64,000 nt of DNA from Diplocloster modestus (GCF_019042245.1 NZ_JAHQCX010000003.1:124001-188000); one strand, 5' to 3'. Numbered from the stretch's first letter, positions 16,450 through 25,490 are shown. A program made the numbers and translations. Notes: a model not told the origin generated them from the letters alone.

Positions 16450-17826
16450 TTACTTATTTAACGCCTTCTGCTGTTCTATACTCTTATCCAGAAGCTGCTG
16501 TACCTGATCCGCTACAGAATCGCAGTATTCCTGGGCCGTCATCTCACCGTCATATACCGCGTCAATCCCCGAGTTGAACTCACTCCACCACTCCTGGTTG
16601 AAGGTGCGGGACTGGGTAGCCAGGCGGCCGTAATCATCCAGAACATTTAAGAATGCCTGTTTGTTGGCAGGTGGTTTATCCATTGTAAGATATTCCCCGT
16701 TAGCCATATCTTTTAAAGTAGGGACAGACATTCCGGTCGTATAGCTGGTCCTCTGCGCATCCTCGTTAAAGGCCAGAAACGCTGCCAGGTTGCAGGCCGC
16801 TTCCTGATTTTTGGCCGCAGGAGATACCGCAAGTCCGGCACTTCCGAACCACACAGCTTTATCACCGGTATTCGGACTTACCGGCCAGTCCATCAGATCC
16901 CATTCAAAGTCACAGTTGTTCCACAGGTCTGCCGTGGCCCAGGAGCCTACGCCCATCATGCCCAGCTTGCCCTGCATAAACCGGTCATAGCTGCTTAACG
17001 ATGCTTCCTCCGCCGAGGAAGGAGCCGCGTGATCCTTACACCGCAGATCCGCTACATATTGAAACGCCTCCACAAACTTCGGGTCGGTGAATGCCACCTT
17101 AGACAAACTTTCATCCAGCCAGTCCGCTCCGTTGGACCAAACCGCGGATTCCATAGAATACATCGCCGTGCCGAACACGTCCCCATTGGTCAGCTTGACC
17201 GCCGCCTCCCGGTAATCATTCCAATCCCACGGATCGTCCTGGGTGGGTGCTGTGATACCGGCAGCGTCGAACAGATCCTTATTATAGACCACGGAAAATG
17301 CGCTCACGTCCTTGGGCAGGGCATAGATCGGTCCATTTCCCAGGGAAGTGCCGTCGTATCGGTAGATGTCTATCGCGTTTTTCCAGATATTGTCTATATC
17401 GAAGATGTCATTTTCCTCCACATAGGATGTCAAATCCAGCAGGTTACCGGTTGCCGCGTATTTCATAACATAATCCACGCCGCAGTAAAAGACATCCGGC
17501 TGATCGTCAGCAGCGATCATATTCTGCAGCTTGGTGTCAAAATCGCCGGAGGGTACCACGATATACTCGACCTCCACATCCGGATATTTTTCCTCAAACT
17601 GATCAATCATGGCCTGGAAGGTGGCAACCTCAGAATCATTTCCCCAGCCCATAAACTTTAAGTGTGTCTTTTCGCCGGAAGACTCCCCGGCGGATGCCTG
17701 ATCCGCCGCCGGCGCATCCGGACTGTCCGCGTTCCCGCCGTCGGATTTGGCGGCTTCTTTCCCGCACCCGCCGAGCATACAGCCTGTTAACATTACCATG
17801 AGTAAAACTGACAATAACTTTTTCAT
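16450..17826 (-). CDS. CUT1 sugar-binding lipoprotein
   Basis: 458 residues of the family-1 extracellular solute-binding type. The signal has basic MKK, a hydrophobic core and overlapping lipoboxes (LTGC at 13-16, LGGC at 18-21), followed by an Asp/Ala/Ser-rich linker. The mature domain starts THLKFMGWGNDSEVATFQAMI with the classical QFEEKYPDVEVEYIVV strand, and later has aromatic residues suited to sugar stacking. I chose the ATG at 17826 because AAAGGAG lies eight bases upstream. It is the first gene of the arabinan operon and probably the most highly expressed. A 76-base gap follows it before the permease genes, containing a GC-rich inverted repeat (GCTGCGGCGG...CCGCCGCAGC, ~16411-16440) that could stabilise the upstream message. 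Confidence 0.9.
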   Translation of the reverse strand: MKKLLSVLLMVMLTGCMLGGCGKEAAKSDGGNADSPDAPAADQASAGESSGEKTHLKFMGWGNDSEVATFQAMIDQFEEKYPDVEVEYIVVPSGDFDTKLQNMIAADDQPDVFYCGVDYVMKYAATGNLLDLTSYVEENDIFDIDNIWKNAIDIYRYDGTSLGNGPIYALPKDVSAFSVVYNKDLFDAAGITAPTQDDPWDWNDYREAAVKLTNGDVFGTAMYSMESAVWSNGADWLDESLSKVAFTDPKFVEAFQYVADLRCKDHAAPSSAEEASLSSYDRFMQGKLGMMGVGSWATADLWNNCDFEWDLMDWPVSPNTGDKAVWFGSAGLAVSPAAKNQEAACNLAAFLAFNEDAQRTSYTTGMSVPTLKDMANGEYLTMDKPPANKQAFLNVLDDYGRLATQSRTFNQEWWSEFNSGIDAVYDGEMTAQEYCDSVADQVQQLLDKSIEQQKALNK

Positions 17827-17930
17827 ATGAAACTCCTTTCTCATCGCTATTATAATAATATTTTTAATTAATTCAGTGAATCGTTTTCTATCCCCCTTCG
17901 GTTTCACTGTCTGGCTTTGTCGGTTATTAG

Positions 17931-17988
17931 AACAATATTTTTGTTTCTTATTGCTGTAATCTTAGCATAATATTCCGTATTATGTCAA
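17931..17988 (-). promoter_or_regulatory. Promoter of the arabinan operon with AACAATATT operator
   Basis: On the minus strand, TTGACA (17988-17983), 18 bases and TAAGAT (17964-17959) form a promoter. Just downstream, 17931-17945 reads AACAATATTTTTGTT on the + strand, an imperfect inverted repeat placed where a repressor would act. Confidence 0.65.
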
Positions 17989-18036
17989 TATATTTGTTGT
18001 TACTCCAGATCTTTTTGGTAATTTCGTCTCTTTTAC

Positions 18037-18127
18037 AACAATATTATTGTTTATATTTACTGTTTTACGCTTTTAAGTGGACAAGAGGAATCTAAGATGT
18101 TATTCTTTAATAAGAACAATATTAATG
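18037..18127. promoter_or_regulatory. Two further AACAATATT sites in the divergent intergenic region
   Basis: AACAATATTATTGTT at 18037-18051 and AACAATATTAATG at 18115-18127 share the nine-base core with 17931. The last one lies just before the arsR-type gene's ribosome-binding site (GGAGG), fitting autoregulation. Assignment to the adjacent ArsR-type protein is inferred from position. Confidence 0.5.
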
Positions 18128-18137
18128 GAGGAATACC

Positions 18138-19058
18138 ATGTCTAAGATACTTGAACTGAATGCGGATAACGAAGAATATCTATGTGAAGTGGCCAAGGCT
18201 CTCTCTTCTCCGGCCCGTATACAGATCATAAAATTACTATATTATAACAGTTATAATATCGGTGAAATCGCGGAAAAACTGAATATCCCAGCTTCCACAG
18301 CCGCTTTACACATCCGGATATTGGAGGGGGCCGATCTGATTCATACGGAACAGCAGCCTGGATGCCGGGGCTCTATGAAACTATGCAGCCGGAAAAATGA
18401 TTTCGTAAGCATCCGGCTGTTTGGAAATCCCATCGATGTAGATCAGATCTCTACGATATCCATGCCGGTGGGTGCCTATACCGACTGTCACATCCTGCCG
18501 ACCTGCGGTCTTGCCGGAGAAAACGGCGGAATCGGTTATGAAGACCGCCCTTGTGACTTCTTTCTTCCTGAGCGGCTTCAGGCACAGCTGATCTGGTCCG
18601 CCGGCGGCTATGTGGAATATCGCTTTCCGAATCCTATGGCAAAAGATATCTCCTTAAAACAGCTGCTTCTGACCTTTGAAGCCTGCTCGGAAGTAGCGAA
18701 TTACCGCGAAGACTGGAAATCAGATATCACCGTCTGGATCAACGGCTATGACTGCGGAACCTGGCAGTGTCCCGGAGATTTTGGAGCCAGAAGAGGCCGG
18801 TTGAATCCCCCCTGGTGGGAAAGCGGTGCGACCCAGTATGGACTCCTCACCACAGTAACTGTCACCGGCACCTCCACACTCATTAATAATGAAGTCAGCA
18901 GTTCTGTCCGTCTGTCTGATCTTTCCCTGCAGGACAACTGTTGGATTACCGTACGTATCGGAAACAAAGAGGACGCCGAGTATCCAGGCGGATTCAACCT
19001 GTTCGGCCAAAAGTTCGGAGACTATGAACAAGATATAAAATTGTCGTTTGTATATTAA
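18138..19058 (+). CDS. ArsR-family HTH regulator with a ~220-residue C-terminal domain
   Basis: 306 residues. Residues ~10-85 form an ArsR winged helix: VAKALSSPARIQIIKLL, NIGEIAEKLNIPASTAALHIRILEGADLIHTEQQ. The remainder has no metal-binding CxC of classical ArsR proteins and is much longer than the family's usual ~100 residues. It has a beta-rich character with GGYVEYRFPNP, WINGYDCGTWQCPGDFG and a C-terminal PGGFNLFG, suggesting a sandwich or sugar-binding fold. It is divergent from the arabinan operon, with shared AACAATATT sites between them, so it is probably its local regulator with an oligosaccharide ligand. The start has GGAGG eight bases upstream. Ligand and fold are inference. Confidence 0.8.
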   Translation: MSKILELNADNEEYLCEVAKALSSPARIQIIKLLYYNSYNIGEIAEKLNIPASTAALHIRILEGADLIHTEQQPGCRGSMKLCSRKNDFVSIRLFGNPIDVDQISTISMPVGAYTDCHILPTCGLAGENGGIGYEDRPCDFFLPERLQAQLIWSAGGYVEYRFPNPMAKDISLKQLLLTFEACSEVANYREDWKSDITVWINGYDCGTWQCPGDFGARRGRLNPPWWESGATQYGLLTTVTVTGTSTLINNEVSSSVRLSDLSLQDNCWITVRIGNKEDAEYPGGFNLFGQKFGDYEQDIKLSFVY

Positions 19059-19082
19059 CGCTTCCGAACCGGAACCCGGGAA

Positions 19083-19302
19083 AATGAGAGGGGACTGGCA
19101 CCTTTCGGTTGTTAAGTTAAAATTTTAAGTAAATATGCAGAGAAAGGGGCCTGTCCCCGGATGACGGTCGGATCGAGGATAATAACGTCTGTTTCCCCGA
19201 TAGAGGGACTAATCCAGCCAGCTTCCGGGGACAGGCCCCTTTCTCCACGTTGTTACTTGAGAATTTAACTTTATAATCGAAAGGTGCCAGTCCCCTCTCA
19301 TT
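19083..19302. repeat. 220-bp nested inverted repeat
   Basis: The outer 25-base arms (19083-19107 and 19278-19302) are perfect complements. Imperfect A/T-rich arms follow inside, then a second perfect 22-base pair of arms (19140-19161 and 19224-19245) with GGGGCCTGTCCCC at its core. About 62 unpaired bases remain in the middle. The whole could fold as a single long hairpin. It lies 24 bases after the arsR-type gene and ~60 bases before the pfl promoter, so it may terminate the former. It codes for nothing I can see. Confidence 0.9.
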
Positions 19303-19361
19303 CTTATATTCCAGATTATGGAATTTTGTATACTGTATTCAAAAAAGTACACTGGAATCTA

Positions 19362-19391
19362 TTGACCGATACCTGTTATTTCCCTTATAAT
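19362..19391 (+). promoter_or_regulatory. Predicted promoter of the pyruvate formate-lyase operon
   Basis: TTGACC (19362-19367), 18-base spacer, TATAAT (19386-19391). The ~110-base leader that follows contains an imperfect inverted repeat, TTGGAAGGGAAGCTTCCAA (about 19452-19470), close to the ribosome-binding site. Confidence 0.65.
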
Positions 19392-19501
19392 GTGGGCACA
19401 ATAAGATTTAGGAATTTGGTTTTAAGTATCTGATTAATTACTCAGGTTTTGTTGGAAGGGAAGCTTCCAATGAAATTCAACAGGAACAGGAGGACAAATA
19501 T

Positions 19502-21628
19502 ATGAGTCACCACTTAGAAACGCAGTGGCAGGGTTTTCATCCCGGAGCATGGGTACGCGAAGTAGATGTCAGGGACTTTATCTTAAAAAATTATACTCCC
19601 TATGAAGGGGATGAGGGATTCCTGGCCGGACCGACCGACGCGACCGCGCAGCTGTGGGATCAGGTTATGGAATTGAGCAGGCAGGAACGGGAAGCAGGCG
19701 GGGTATTGGATATGGATACCAGGATCATATCGACCATCACCTCCCACGGCCCGGGGTACCTGGATAAGGACAACGAGAAGATCGTCGGTTTTCAGACGGA
19801 CAAACCGTTTAAGCGTTCCCTGCAGCCATACGGCGGAATCCGGATGGCGCAGAAAGCTTGCAAGGATAACGGTTATGAAGTGGATCCTGAGGTCGTGGAC
19901 TTCTTTGCCTCACACCGCAAGACACATAACGCAGGCGTATTTGACGCCTATACGCCGGAGATGCGCGCCGCCAGATCGAATCATATCATAACCGGTCTGC
20001 CCGACGCTTACGGACGGGGACGCATTATCGGCGATTACCGCCGGGTAGCCCTCTATGGCGTGGATAAGCTGATACAGGATAAAGAGGCGCAGAAGGACAG
20101 TACCCGTACGATTATGTATTCGGATGTGATCCGGGAACGGGAAGAGCTCTCCGAGCAGATCCGGGCGCTGCAGGACCTGAAGAAACTGGGACAGATCTAT
20201 GGCCTTGATATCTCCAAACCTGCGGCTAATGTTCAGGAAGCGATCCAATGGCTGTATTTCGGTTATCTGGCCGCTGTCAAAGAACAGAACGGCGCCGCTA
20301 TGAGTCTTGGCCGCACCTCTACTTTCCTGGACATCTATGCTCACAGGGATCTACAGAACGGTACGTTTACAGAAGAGGAAATTCAGGAATTTGTAGATCA
20401 TTTTATTATGAAGCTGCGTCTGGTGAAGTTTGCCAGAACCCCGGAGTATAATTCTCTGTTTTCCGGTGACCCGACCTGGGTCACGGAGTCTATCGCCGGT
20501 GTCGGAATTGACGGCCGCCATATGGTAACTAAAATGTCCTACCGCTACCTGCACACGCTGGATAACCTGGGTACTGCGCCGGAACCGAACCTGACCGTTC
20601 TGTGGTCTGCAAAGCTCCCGCAGACTTTCAAACGCTACTGCGCGAAGATGTCGATCAAGTCCTCGTCGATTCAGTATGAAAATGATGACCTGATGCGGGT
20701 TACCCACGGAGATGATTACGCCATCGCCTGCTGTGTTTCTTCCATGCGTGTCGGCAAGGAAATGCAGTTCTTCGGCGCCAGAGCGAACCTGGCCAAATGC
20801 CTGCTCTATGCCATCAACGGCGGTGTGGATGAGATTTCCAAAAAGCAGGTGGGCCCGAAGTTCAGACCGATCACCTCCGAATATCTGGACTATGACGAAG
20901 TGATGGAGCGCTATTACGATATGATGAAGTGGCTGGCCCGGCTGTATGTGAATACCTTGAATGTCATCCACTATATGCACGATAAATATTGCTATGAAAA
21001 AATCCAGATGGCGTTACATGATAAGTATGTGAAACGATATTTTGCCACCGGTATCGCCGGGCTTTCCGTCGTAGCCGACTCTCTGTCCGCGATCAAATAC
21101 GCTAAGGTAAAAGCCATCCGGGATGAGAATGGGGTCGTTGTGGACTATGAAGTGGAAGGCGAGTTCCCCAAATACGGCAACAACGATGACCGGGTGGATG
21201 AAATCGCAAGGGATATCGTCCATACCTTTATGCAGATGATCCGTGGGAATCACACCTACCGCGGCGGTGTTCCCACCATGTCCATTCTGACGATCACTTC
21301 GAATGTGGTCTATGGAAAGAATACCGGTTCTACACCGGACGGACGGGTACAGGGGCAGCCTTTCGCTCCCGGGGCCAATCCCATGCACGGCCGGGATTCC
21401 CACGGCGCGATCTCTTCCCTGGCCTCCGTGGCGAAACTGCCGTTTAAAGATGCGCAGGATGGTATCTCGAATACCTTCTCCATCATACCGGGAGCTCTGG
21501 GCAAAGATGATCTGATCATCTCCGGCGATCTCTCCATCGACCTGGAATCCGGCTGTGACTGCGGTCCCGATATGTCCTGCGGTATTCCGAACCTGATGGA
21601 AGGGATCGACGACAACGAAGCACTATAA
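19502..21628 (+). CDS. pflB: Pyruvate formate-lyase, large chain lacking the glycyl-radical domain
   Basis: 708 residues. Pyruvate formate-lyase converts pyruvate and CoA to acetyl-CoA and formate. The barrel is complete and the catalytic pair is Cys410-Cys411 in [11 protein letters not shown]. The sequence follows PflB to [19 protein letters not shown] and [14 protein letters not shown], but then departs. Where E. coli PflB continues into its Gly734 domain, this chain has a ~38-residue tail with CDCGPDMSC (Cys685, 687, 693) and stops. The glycyl-radical domain is encoded by the next gene, 22 bases downstream with its own AAAGGAGG. There is no frameshift signature. AGGAGG lies seven bases before the ATG. 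The two chains are expected to assemble, with the activase at 21935 forming the radical. Confidence 0.93.
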   Translation: MSHHLETQWQGFHPGAWVREVDVRDFILKNYTPYEGDEGFLAGPTDATAQLWDQVMELSRQEREAGGVLDMDTRIISTITSHGPGYLDKDNEKIVGFQTDKPFKRSLQPYGGIRMAQKACKDNGYEVDPEVVDFFASHRKTHNAGVFDAYTPEMRAARSNHIITGLPDAYGRGRIIGDYRRVALYGVDKLIQDKEAQKDSTRTIMYSDVIREREELSEQIRALQDLKKLGQIYGLDISKPAANVQEAIQWLYFGYLAAVKEQNGAAMSLGRTSTFLDIYAHRDLQNGTFTEEEIQEFVDHFIMKLRLVKFARTPEYNSLFSGDPTWVTESIAGVGIDGRHMVTKMSYRYLHTLDNLGTAPEPNLTVLWSAKLPQTFKRYCAKMSIKSSSIQYENDDLMRVTHGDDYAIACCVSSMRVGKEMQFFGARANLAKCLLYAINGGVDEISKKQVGPKFRPITSEYLDYDEVMERYYDMMKWLARLYVNTLNVIHYMHDKYCYEKIQMALHDKYVKRYFATGIAGLSVVADSLSAIKYAKVKAIRDENGVVVDYEVEGEFPKYGNNDDRVDEIARDIVHTFMQMIRGNHTYRGGVPTMSILTITSNVVYGKNTGSTPDGRVQGQPFAPGANPMHGRDSHGAISSLASVAKLPFKDAQDGISNTFSIIPGALGKDDLIISGDLSIDLESGCDCGPDMSCGIPNLMEGIDDNEAL

Positions 21629-21650
21629 AATTCAAAAGGAGGAAACTTAT

Positions 21651-21896
21651 ATGACTAATCCAAGCCAGGCACAAATCGACAATCTCGTAAATATGCTGGA
21701 CGGCTATGTAGAGCAGGGCGGCCATCACTTAAACGTTAATGTATTCTCAAAGGAAACCCTGCTGGACGCCCAGCAGCATCCTGAGAAATATCCGCAGCTG
21801 ACCATCCGTGTTTCCGGTTATGCGGTCAATTTCACAAAACTGACAAAAGAACAGCAGGACGACGTGATCTCCAGAACCTTCCACGAGGGTATGTAA
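21651..21896 (+). CDS. Separate glycyl-radical chain of pyruvate formate-lyase (GrcA/YfiD-like)
   Basis: 81 residues equal to the missing C-terminus of the preceding protein: [18 protein letters not shown], then [19 protein letters not shown] with the radical Gly at 56, then [14 protein letters not shown] to the end. An 11-residue N-terminal extension ([11 protein letters not shown]) has no PflB counterpart. Free-standing proteins of this kind, GrcA/YfiD in E. coli, replace a damaged radical domain in full-length PFL. Here the neighbouring enzyme has no radical domain of its own, so this chain should be essential, not a spare part. AAAGGAGG lies eight bases before the ATG, giving strong independent translation. 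PflA follows after 38 bases. Confidence 0.92.
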   Translation: MTNPSQAQIDNLVNMLDGYVEQGGHHLNVNVFSKETLLDAQQHPEKYPQLTIRVSGYAVNFTKLTKEQQDDVISRTFHEGM

Positions 21897-21934
21897 TATA
21901 TAGGATATTTATAAGAGGACAGAGGCGATTAACT

Positions 21935-22687
21935 ATGACAGGTAAAATCCATTCGATTGAAAGCTTCGGCACCGTAGACGGACCCGGCATCCGTATGGTT
22001 ATCTTTTTCCAGGGATGCCCGATGCGCTGTCTGTATTGTCATAATCCTGACACCTGGAATCCGGACGGCGGCCAGGAAATGACTGTGGATGAGATTCTCA
22101 GTGAATACGACACGAACAAAGCATTTTACCGAAACGGAGGGCTCACCGCCACCGGCGGCGAGCCGCTTATCCAGATTGATTTTCTCACGGACTTGTTCCG
22201 GGAAGCACACCGGCGGGGTATCCATACCTGTCTGGATACCTCCGGCATTACCTTTCACCGTGATTCGAAGGAGCTGCTGAAAAAATTCGACCGGTTGACC
22301 CGCTATACCGATCTTGTTATGCTGGATATCAAGCATATCGACCAGGAGGCCCACCGGTCACTGACCGGGCAGCCGAATGGTCCGGCCCTCGACTTCGCCC
22401 GCTATCTGGGTGAGAGGGGGACCCCTCTTTGGATCCGTCACGTGGTCGTTCCCGGAATAACGGATGATCCCCAGTCGCTAAAGCGGCTCGGCGCATTCAT
22501 CGGTACCCTTCCAACACTTAAGGCCCTGGATGTACTGCCTTACCATTCCATGGGCGCTGCCAAGTATGAAGCGCTGGGACTTGATTATCCGCTGAAGGAT
22601 CTGCCGGACATGCCCAAGGAAGAAGCGAAGGCTTTAAGGTCCTATATCCTCGAGGGTATCCGTTCTGTTCGAAGACAGAATCATTAA
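21935..22687 (+). CDS. pflA: Pyruvate formate-lyase activating enzyme (radical SAM)
   Basis: 250 residues, the usual length. The radical-SAM cluster motif is Cys28-x3-Cys32-x2-Cys35 (GCPMRCLYCHNPD). ATGGEPLIQ supplies the GGE motif for SAM, and VMLDIKHID and RHVVVPGITD are further family blocks. The enzyme uses reduced [4Fe-4S] and S-adenosylmethionine to abstract hydrogen from the glycyl residue, here Gly56 of the small chain. It must therefore dock on the two-chain enzyme or on the free small chain. It is the third gene of the operon. A ferredoxin gene 240 bases further could supply electrons, although the known donor in E. coli is flavodoxin. Confidence 0.95.
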   Translation: MTGKIHSIESFGTVDGPGIRMVIFFQGCPMRCLYCHNPDTWNPDGGQEMTVDEILSEYDTNKAFYRNGGLTATGGEPLIQIDFLTDLFREAHRRGIHTCLDTSGITFHRDSKELLKKFDRLTRYTDLVMLDIKHIDQEAHRSLTGQPNGPALDFARYLGERGTPLWIRHVVVPGITDDPQSLKRLGAFIGTLPTLKALDVLPYHSMGAAKYEALGLDYPLKDLPDMPKEEAKALRSYILEGIRSVRRQNH

Positions 22688-22928
22688 CAGATCCGAAATT
22701 TTGGAATCGATGGGTTTCTTCTTGTCCCTGGAAGCTTTATAACGGTTCCAACTTCCGGATCTGGGACCTTCAGTTTTAACCTGGACTGCCGGTACTTCTC
22801 CCAGTATTGTCCTAAATAAAATGCATATAATTTACTTGTATAATTGATATGAATGTATTAGAATAATTCTAAGCATATCGTGAGGATAAGCTAATTTAAG
22901 AAAAGTTTATAGAAGGAGGATACGCATT

Positions 22929-23099
22929 ATGGCACATGTAATTAACGATAGCTGCATCAGCTGTGGAACCTGCGAGGGCGAATGTCCGGTTGGTGCGATC
23001 AGCGAAGGGGATGGCAAATTCGTTATTGATGCAGATACCTGCATTGATTGCGGTGCTTGTGAAGGCGCTTGCCCGACCGGCGCTATCTCAGCTGAATAA
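22929..23099 (+). CDS. 2[4Fe-4S] ferredoxin, clostridial type
   Basis: 56 residues with two classical CxxCxxCxxxCP motifs (CISCGTCEGECP and CIDCGACEGACP), a small soluble low-potential electron carrier. AGAAGGAGG lies ten bases before the ATG, and a terminator follows. It is 241 bases after pflA, a gap that contains an inverted CAGATCCG/CGGATCTG pair and AT-rich sequence with possible -10 boxes near 22850. It is probably transcribed on its own. Such ferredoxins serve pyruvate:ferredoxin oxidoreductase, hydrogenase and Rnf in Clostridia. A link to PflA is suggested only by proximity. Confidence 0.95.
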   Translation: MAHVINDSCISCGTCEGECPVGAISEGDGKFVIDADTCIDCGACEGACPTGAISAE

Positions 23100-23114
23100 T
23101 AACGAACTACCAAA

Positions 23115-23167
23115 GAGTCTGTTGTAACTCGTTATACATCGGGTTGCAGCAGACTCATTTTATTTTT
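23115..23167 (+). terminator. Terminator after the ferredoxin gene
   Basis: GAGTCTG... pairs with ...CAGACTC around a ~14-base loop (stem ends at 23156), with ATTTTATTTTT following. Confidence 0.8.
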
Positions 23168-23203
23168 CCGAAAATGCTTCTATAATGAATCAAAAAATCC
23201 ATC

Positions 23204-25153
23204 CTATTTTTGATCCCTGGGAACGTCCGCCTCTTTCCTCATTAATTTTAATCCCAGGTAAACCACCGCTGACACGATCAAAACACAGCACAGAATTACC
23301 ACAGTCACTTTCCATGGAGAAATCCCCGGCTGAGACTGTTTTTTTTCATGTCCCGCCTGGCTGGCTGCCTCTCCTGGATTCTGAGACGGCTTTACTAACG
23401 GCTCTGAATCCGCCGCTTTCTCTTCCTGTCCGCCCGGCTCCATGACTTCCGCTGTTACCGCCGGTTCAGGCGGAAAAGATTCCTGAATGCCCGCCTGTCC
23501 GCTGGACGTTCTGATCTTCTTCTGGGCGCTGACTGTTGCAGTGTCCGTTGGATGATCTGTTTCTTCCCCCTGGGAATGTTTCTGGCTGTTCTTATTATCA
23601 TCTTCTGTGTCTGGGTTCTGTGACGGGTTATTATCGGGACCTTCTCCGGTACCTGTGTCCGGGTCCCGGTCCGGGGGTTTGACTCCTGCGCCGCCCCGAT
23701 CTCCTTCACTCGATCCGGACCAGACCGGGGGGATCGTCTGCGTACTGGTGAGATCCAGCAGCCACATATCTCCCAGCTCCTCATAACTGCTCCCAGGCCC
23801 TGTCAGGAACCTGACATAAAGCTCATCCTGCTCACATGGGATTTCTATGTAAAAACTTAACAGGCCAAGCTCCGTAGGCACGCCCCCGTTCAGGAGATTA
23901 CTGCTCGAATCGGAGAGGCGGTACAGACTCCAGTTTTCCTTATCCAGGCTGTATTCCATCTCAAGCGTGTCCGCCCCATAGGGATAAGGCATCAGGAAAA
24001 GTATCCCATACCTCCCGGTATCCTTGTCATTAACCTGATATGATACCGGAAACATACCCTTTTCCTCATTTTTACTTATCACTGCCATCCGGGGCGTGAC
24101 ATTTTCCGGATTGTGTACTGTATACGGAAGATTCTGCAGCAAATAAGTGCCCGTAATCTGTGTTACACCAAAGGCATCCGTATCTGCCTGGGAGACTTCC
24201 CATCGGACCGGAAGAGCCACGTCAATGAGTTCCTTCGTTCCCTTAAGCTCTAACAGGGTCAGGACCGTATCCGGCAGCATTTCCTGCGTAAGTTCCGTTC
24301 CCACCTGTACGGTCACAGGCTTCGGATTGTCGTTATTTATCATCTGATAGACTGTCATAGCCCCTTCCACCGGAGGTGTCAGGCTGCTGTTTATAATCGT
24401 CATCTGATCCAGCTGGCTGTATACGCTCACCGCATTTCCGCCCTCACCAGCAATGGCTTCTATGGTACAGTTGCTGACCGATACCTCTCTGTTGCCATAG
24501 ATCCCATAGGCATCGCCAGTACTGGAGACAGTGATGTCGCAGTCCGAAAGGGAGATGTCTCCCATAAAACTAAATACTCCACGGACCTGCCCCGTCCCTG
24601 AACTACGGATGTTCAGCCCGGATAGTTCCGCAGTCTCTCCCCCGGAACAGTACACTCCTGTACAGCTTTCACCTGTTGCTTCTATTTGAAATTCCCCTTT
24701 TTGGGGATCTGTACGGATCTCACCGGATGACAACATAATTCCGGCTCCACTGGATACTGAGATTTTACCGTTATATAAAGCTACGGTTCCCCCGCTGTTC
24801 ACTACCAGGGCGATACCACCGGTCTCTGTGATCAGCAGATTCTCATTATCCAGTACTAATGGGCTGGCTGCAACGATGGCATAACGTCCGCAGACGATAT
24901 CGATATGGCCGGTGCCATCCAGCAGGATCGGCTGGTCCTCGGTGCCAAGGGTCAACTGCAGATCCCCCGACAGCACATACTGGGCATCCTCGTTTTTATG
25001 CTCCTCATACCATTTCAAAAACTCTTGTTCATCTTCTCTGACAGGCGGCCATACGATTGCAAAACAGTCACTGGTGTTAAGCAGCACGACTGCCAAAACA
25101 ATAACGATACCTGCCCATATATGTACTTTTCTGCTTTGCGCTTTATTTCGCAT
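23204..25153 (-). CDS. Cell-surface protein with right-handed beta-helix-like region and C-terminal membrane anchor
   Basis: About 649 residues. An N-terminal hydrophobic segment (HIWAGIVIVLAVVLLN) is a signal or anchor. Residues ~45-275 form short repeating strands with turns of the parallel beta-helix kind (GGIALVVNSGGTVALYNGKI, GEIRTDPQKGEFQI, DISLSDCDITVSS, REVSVSNCTIEA). A second beta-rich region (~275-470) follows. Then comes a Pro/Asp/Asn/Gln-rich unstructured linker (~490-610), one membrane helix (VTVVILCCVLIVSAVVYLGL) and a basic tail. The layout resembles surface proteins of Firmicutes; no enzymatic motif is seen. ATG 25153 was chosen because GGAAGGA precedes it. The neighbouring sensor kinase, response regulator and LytTR regulator may control it. 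Confidence 0.75.
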   Translation of the reverse strand: MRNKAQSRKVHIWAGIVIVLAVVLLNTSDCFAIVWPPVREDEQEFLKWYEEHKNEDAQYVLSGDLQLTLGTEDQPILLDGTGHIDIVCGRYAIVAASPLVLDNENLLITETGGIALVVNSGGTVALYNGKISVSSGAGIMLSSGEIRTDPQKGEFQIEATGESCTGVYCSGGETAELSGLNIRSSGTGQVRGVFSFMGDISLSDCDITVSSTGDAYGIYGNREVSVSNCTIEAIAGEGGNAVSVYSQLDQMTIINSSLTPPVEGAMTVYQMINNDNPKPVTVQVGTELTQEMLPDTVLTLLELKGTKELIDVALPVRWEVSQADTDAFGVTQITGTYLLQNLPYTVHNPENVTPRMAVISKNEEKGMFPVSYQVNDKDTGRYGILFLMPYPYGADTLEMEYSLDKENWSLYRLSDSSSNLLNGGVPTELGLLSFYIEIPCEQDELYVRFLTGPGSSYEELGDMWLLDLTSTQTIPPVWSGSSEGDRGGAGVKPPDRDPDTGTGEGPDNNPSQNPDTEDDNKNSQKHSQGEETDHPTDTATVSAQKKIRTSSGQAGIQESFPPEPAVTAEVMEPGGQEEKAADSEPLVKPSQNPGEAASQAGHEKKQSQPGISPWKVTVVILCCVLIVSAVVYLGLKLMRKEADVPRDQK

Positions 25154-25276
25154 CTGTATATTTCCTTCCAATTTATGTTACCCTCTTTTTTCATATTATA
25201 GGTTCAACCTGTTACAGTCAAATTATTTTTCAAATATATACATATTTTGTATGTATTTTACAATAATTAACAATAA

Positions 25277-25295
25277 TTAACAACAAATAACAACA
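25277..25295 (+). repeat. 19-base motif shared with 28932-28950
   Basis: TTAACAACAAATAACAACA, embedded in AT-rich sequence with two tandem CAATAATTAA units (25261-25280). An exact reverse-complement copy lies upstream of the LytTR gene. It is between the divergent surface-protein and response-regulator genes; the rest of 25154-25490 is AT-rich without other recognisable features apart from a possible TATAAT near 25472. Confidence 0.6.
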
Positions 25296-25490
25296 GATAA
25301 TTATTTAGATTGCAGTTTTATTCCGTTATAATTAAAATTAGTTTTATTGTATATCTCTCACATTCTCTCAGATTTGACAGAGATACAGACAGGCAAATAG
25401 CGTATAATGAGATGATGGGCAGATAAAACATCTAAAACATCTGGACAATTACACCTGTACTGCTTAAACTATAATATAAGGTGAGGAACT

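Noticed and set aside
21600-21660. The split in pyruvate formate-lyase as a frameshift or sequencing error
   Set aside because: A stop codon, 22-base spacer, AAAGGAGG and a new ATG separate the two frames, and both chains have extra residues at the junction that full-length PFL lacks.
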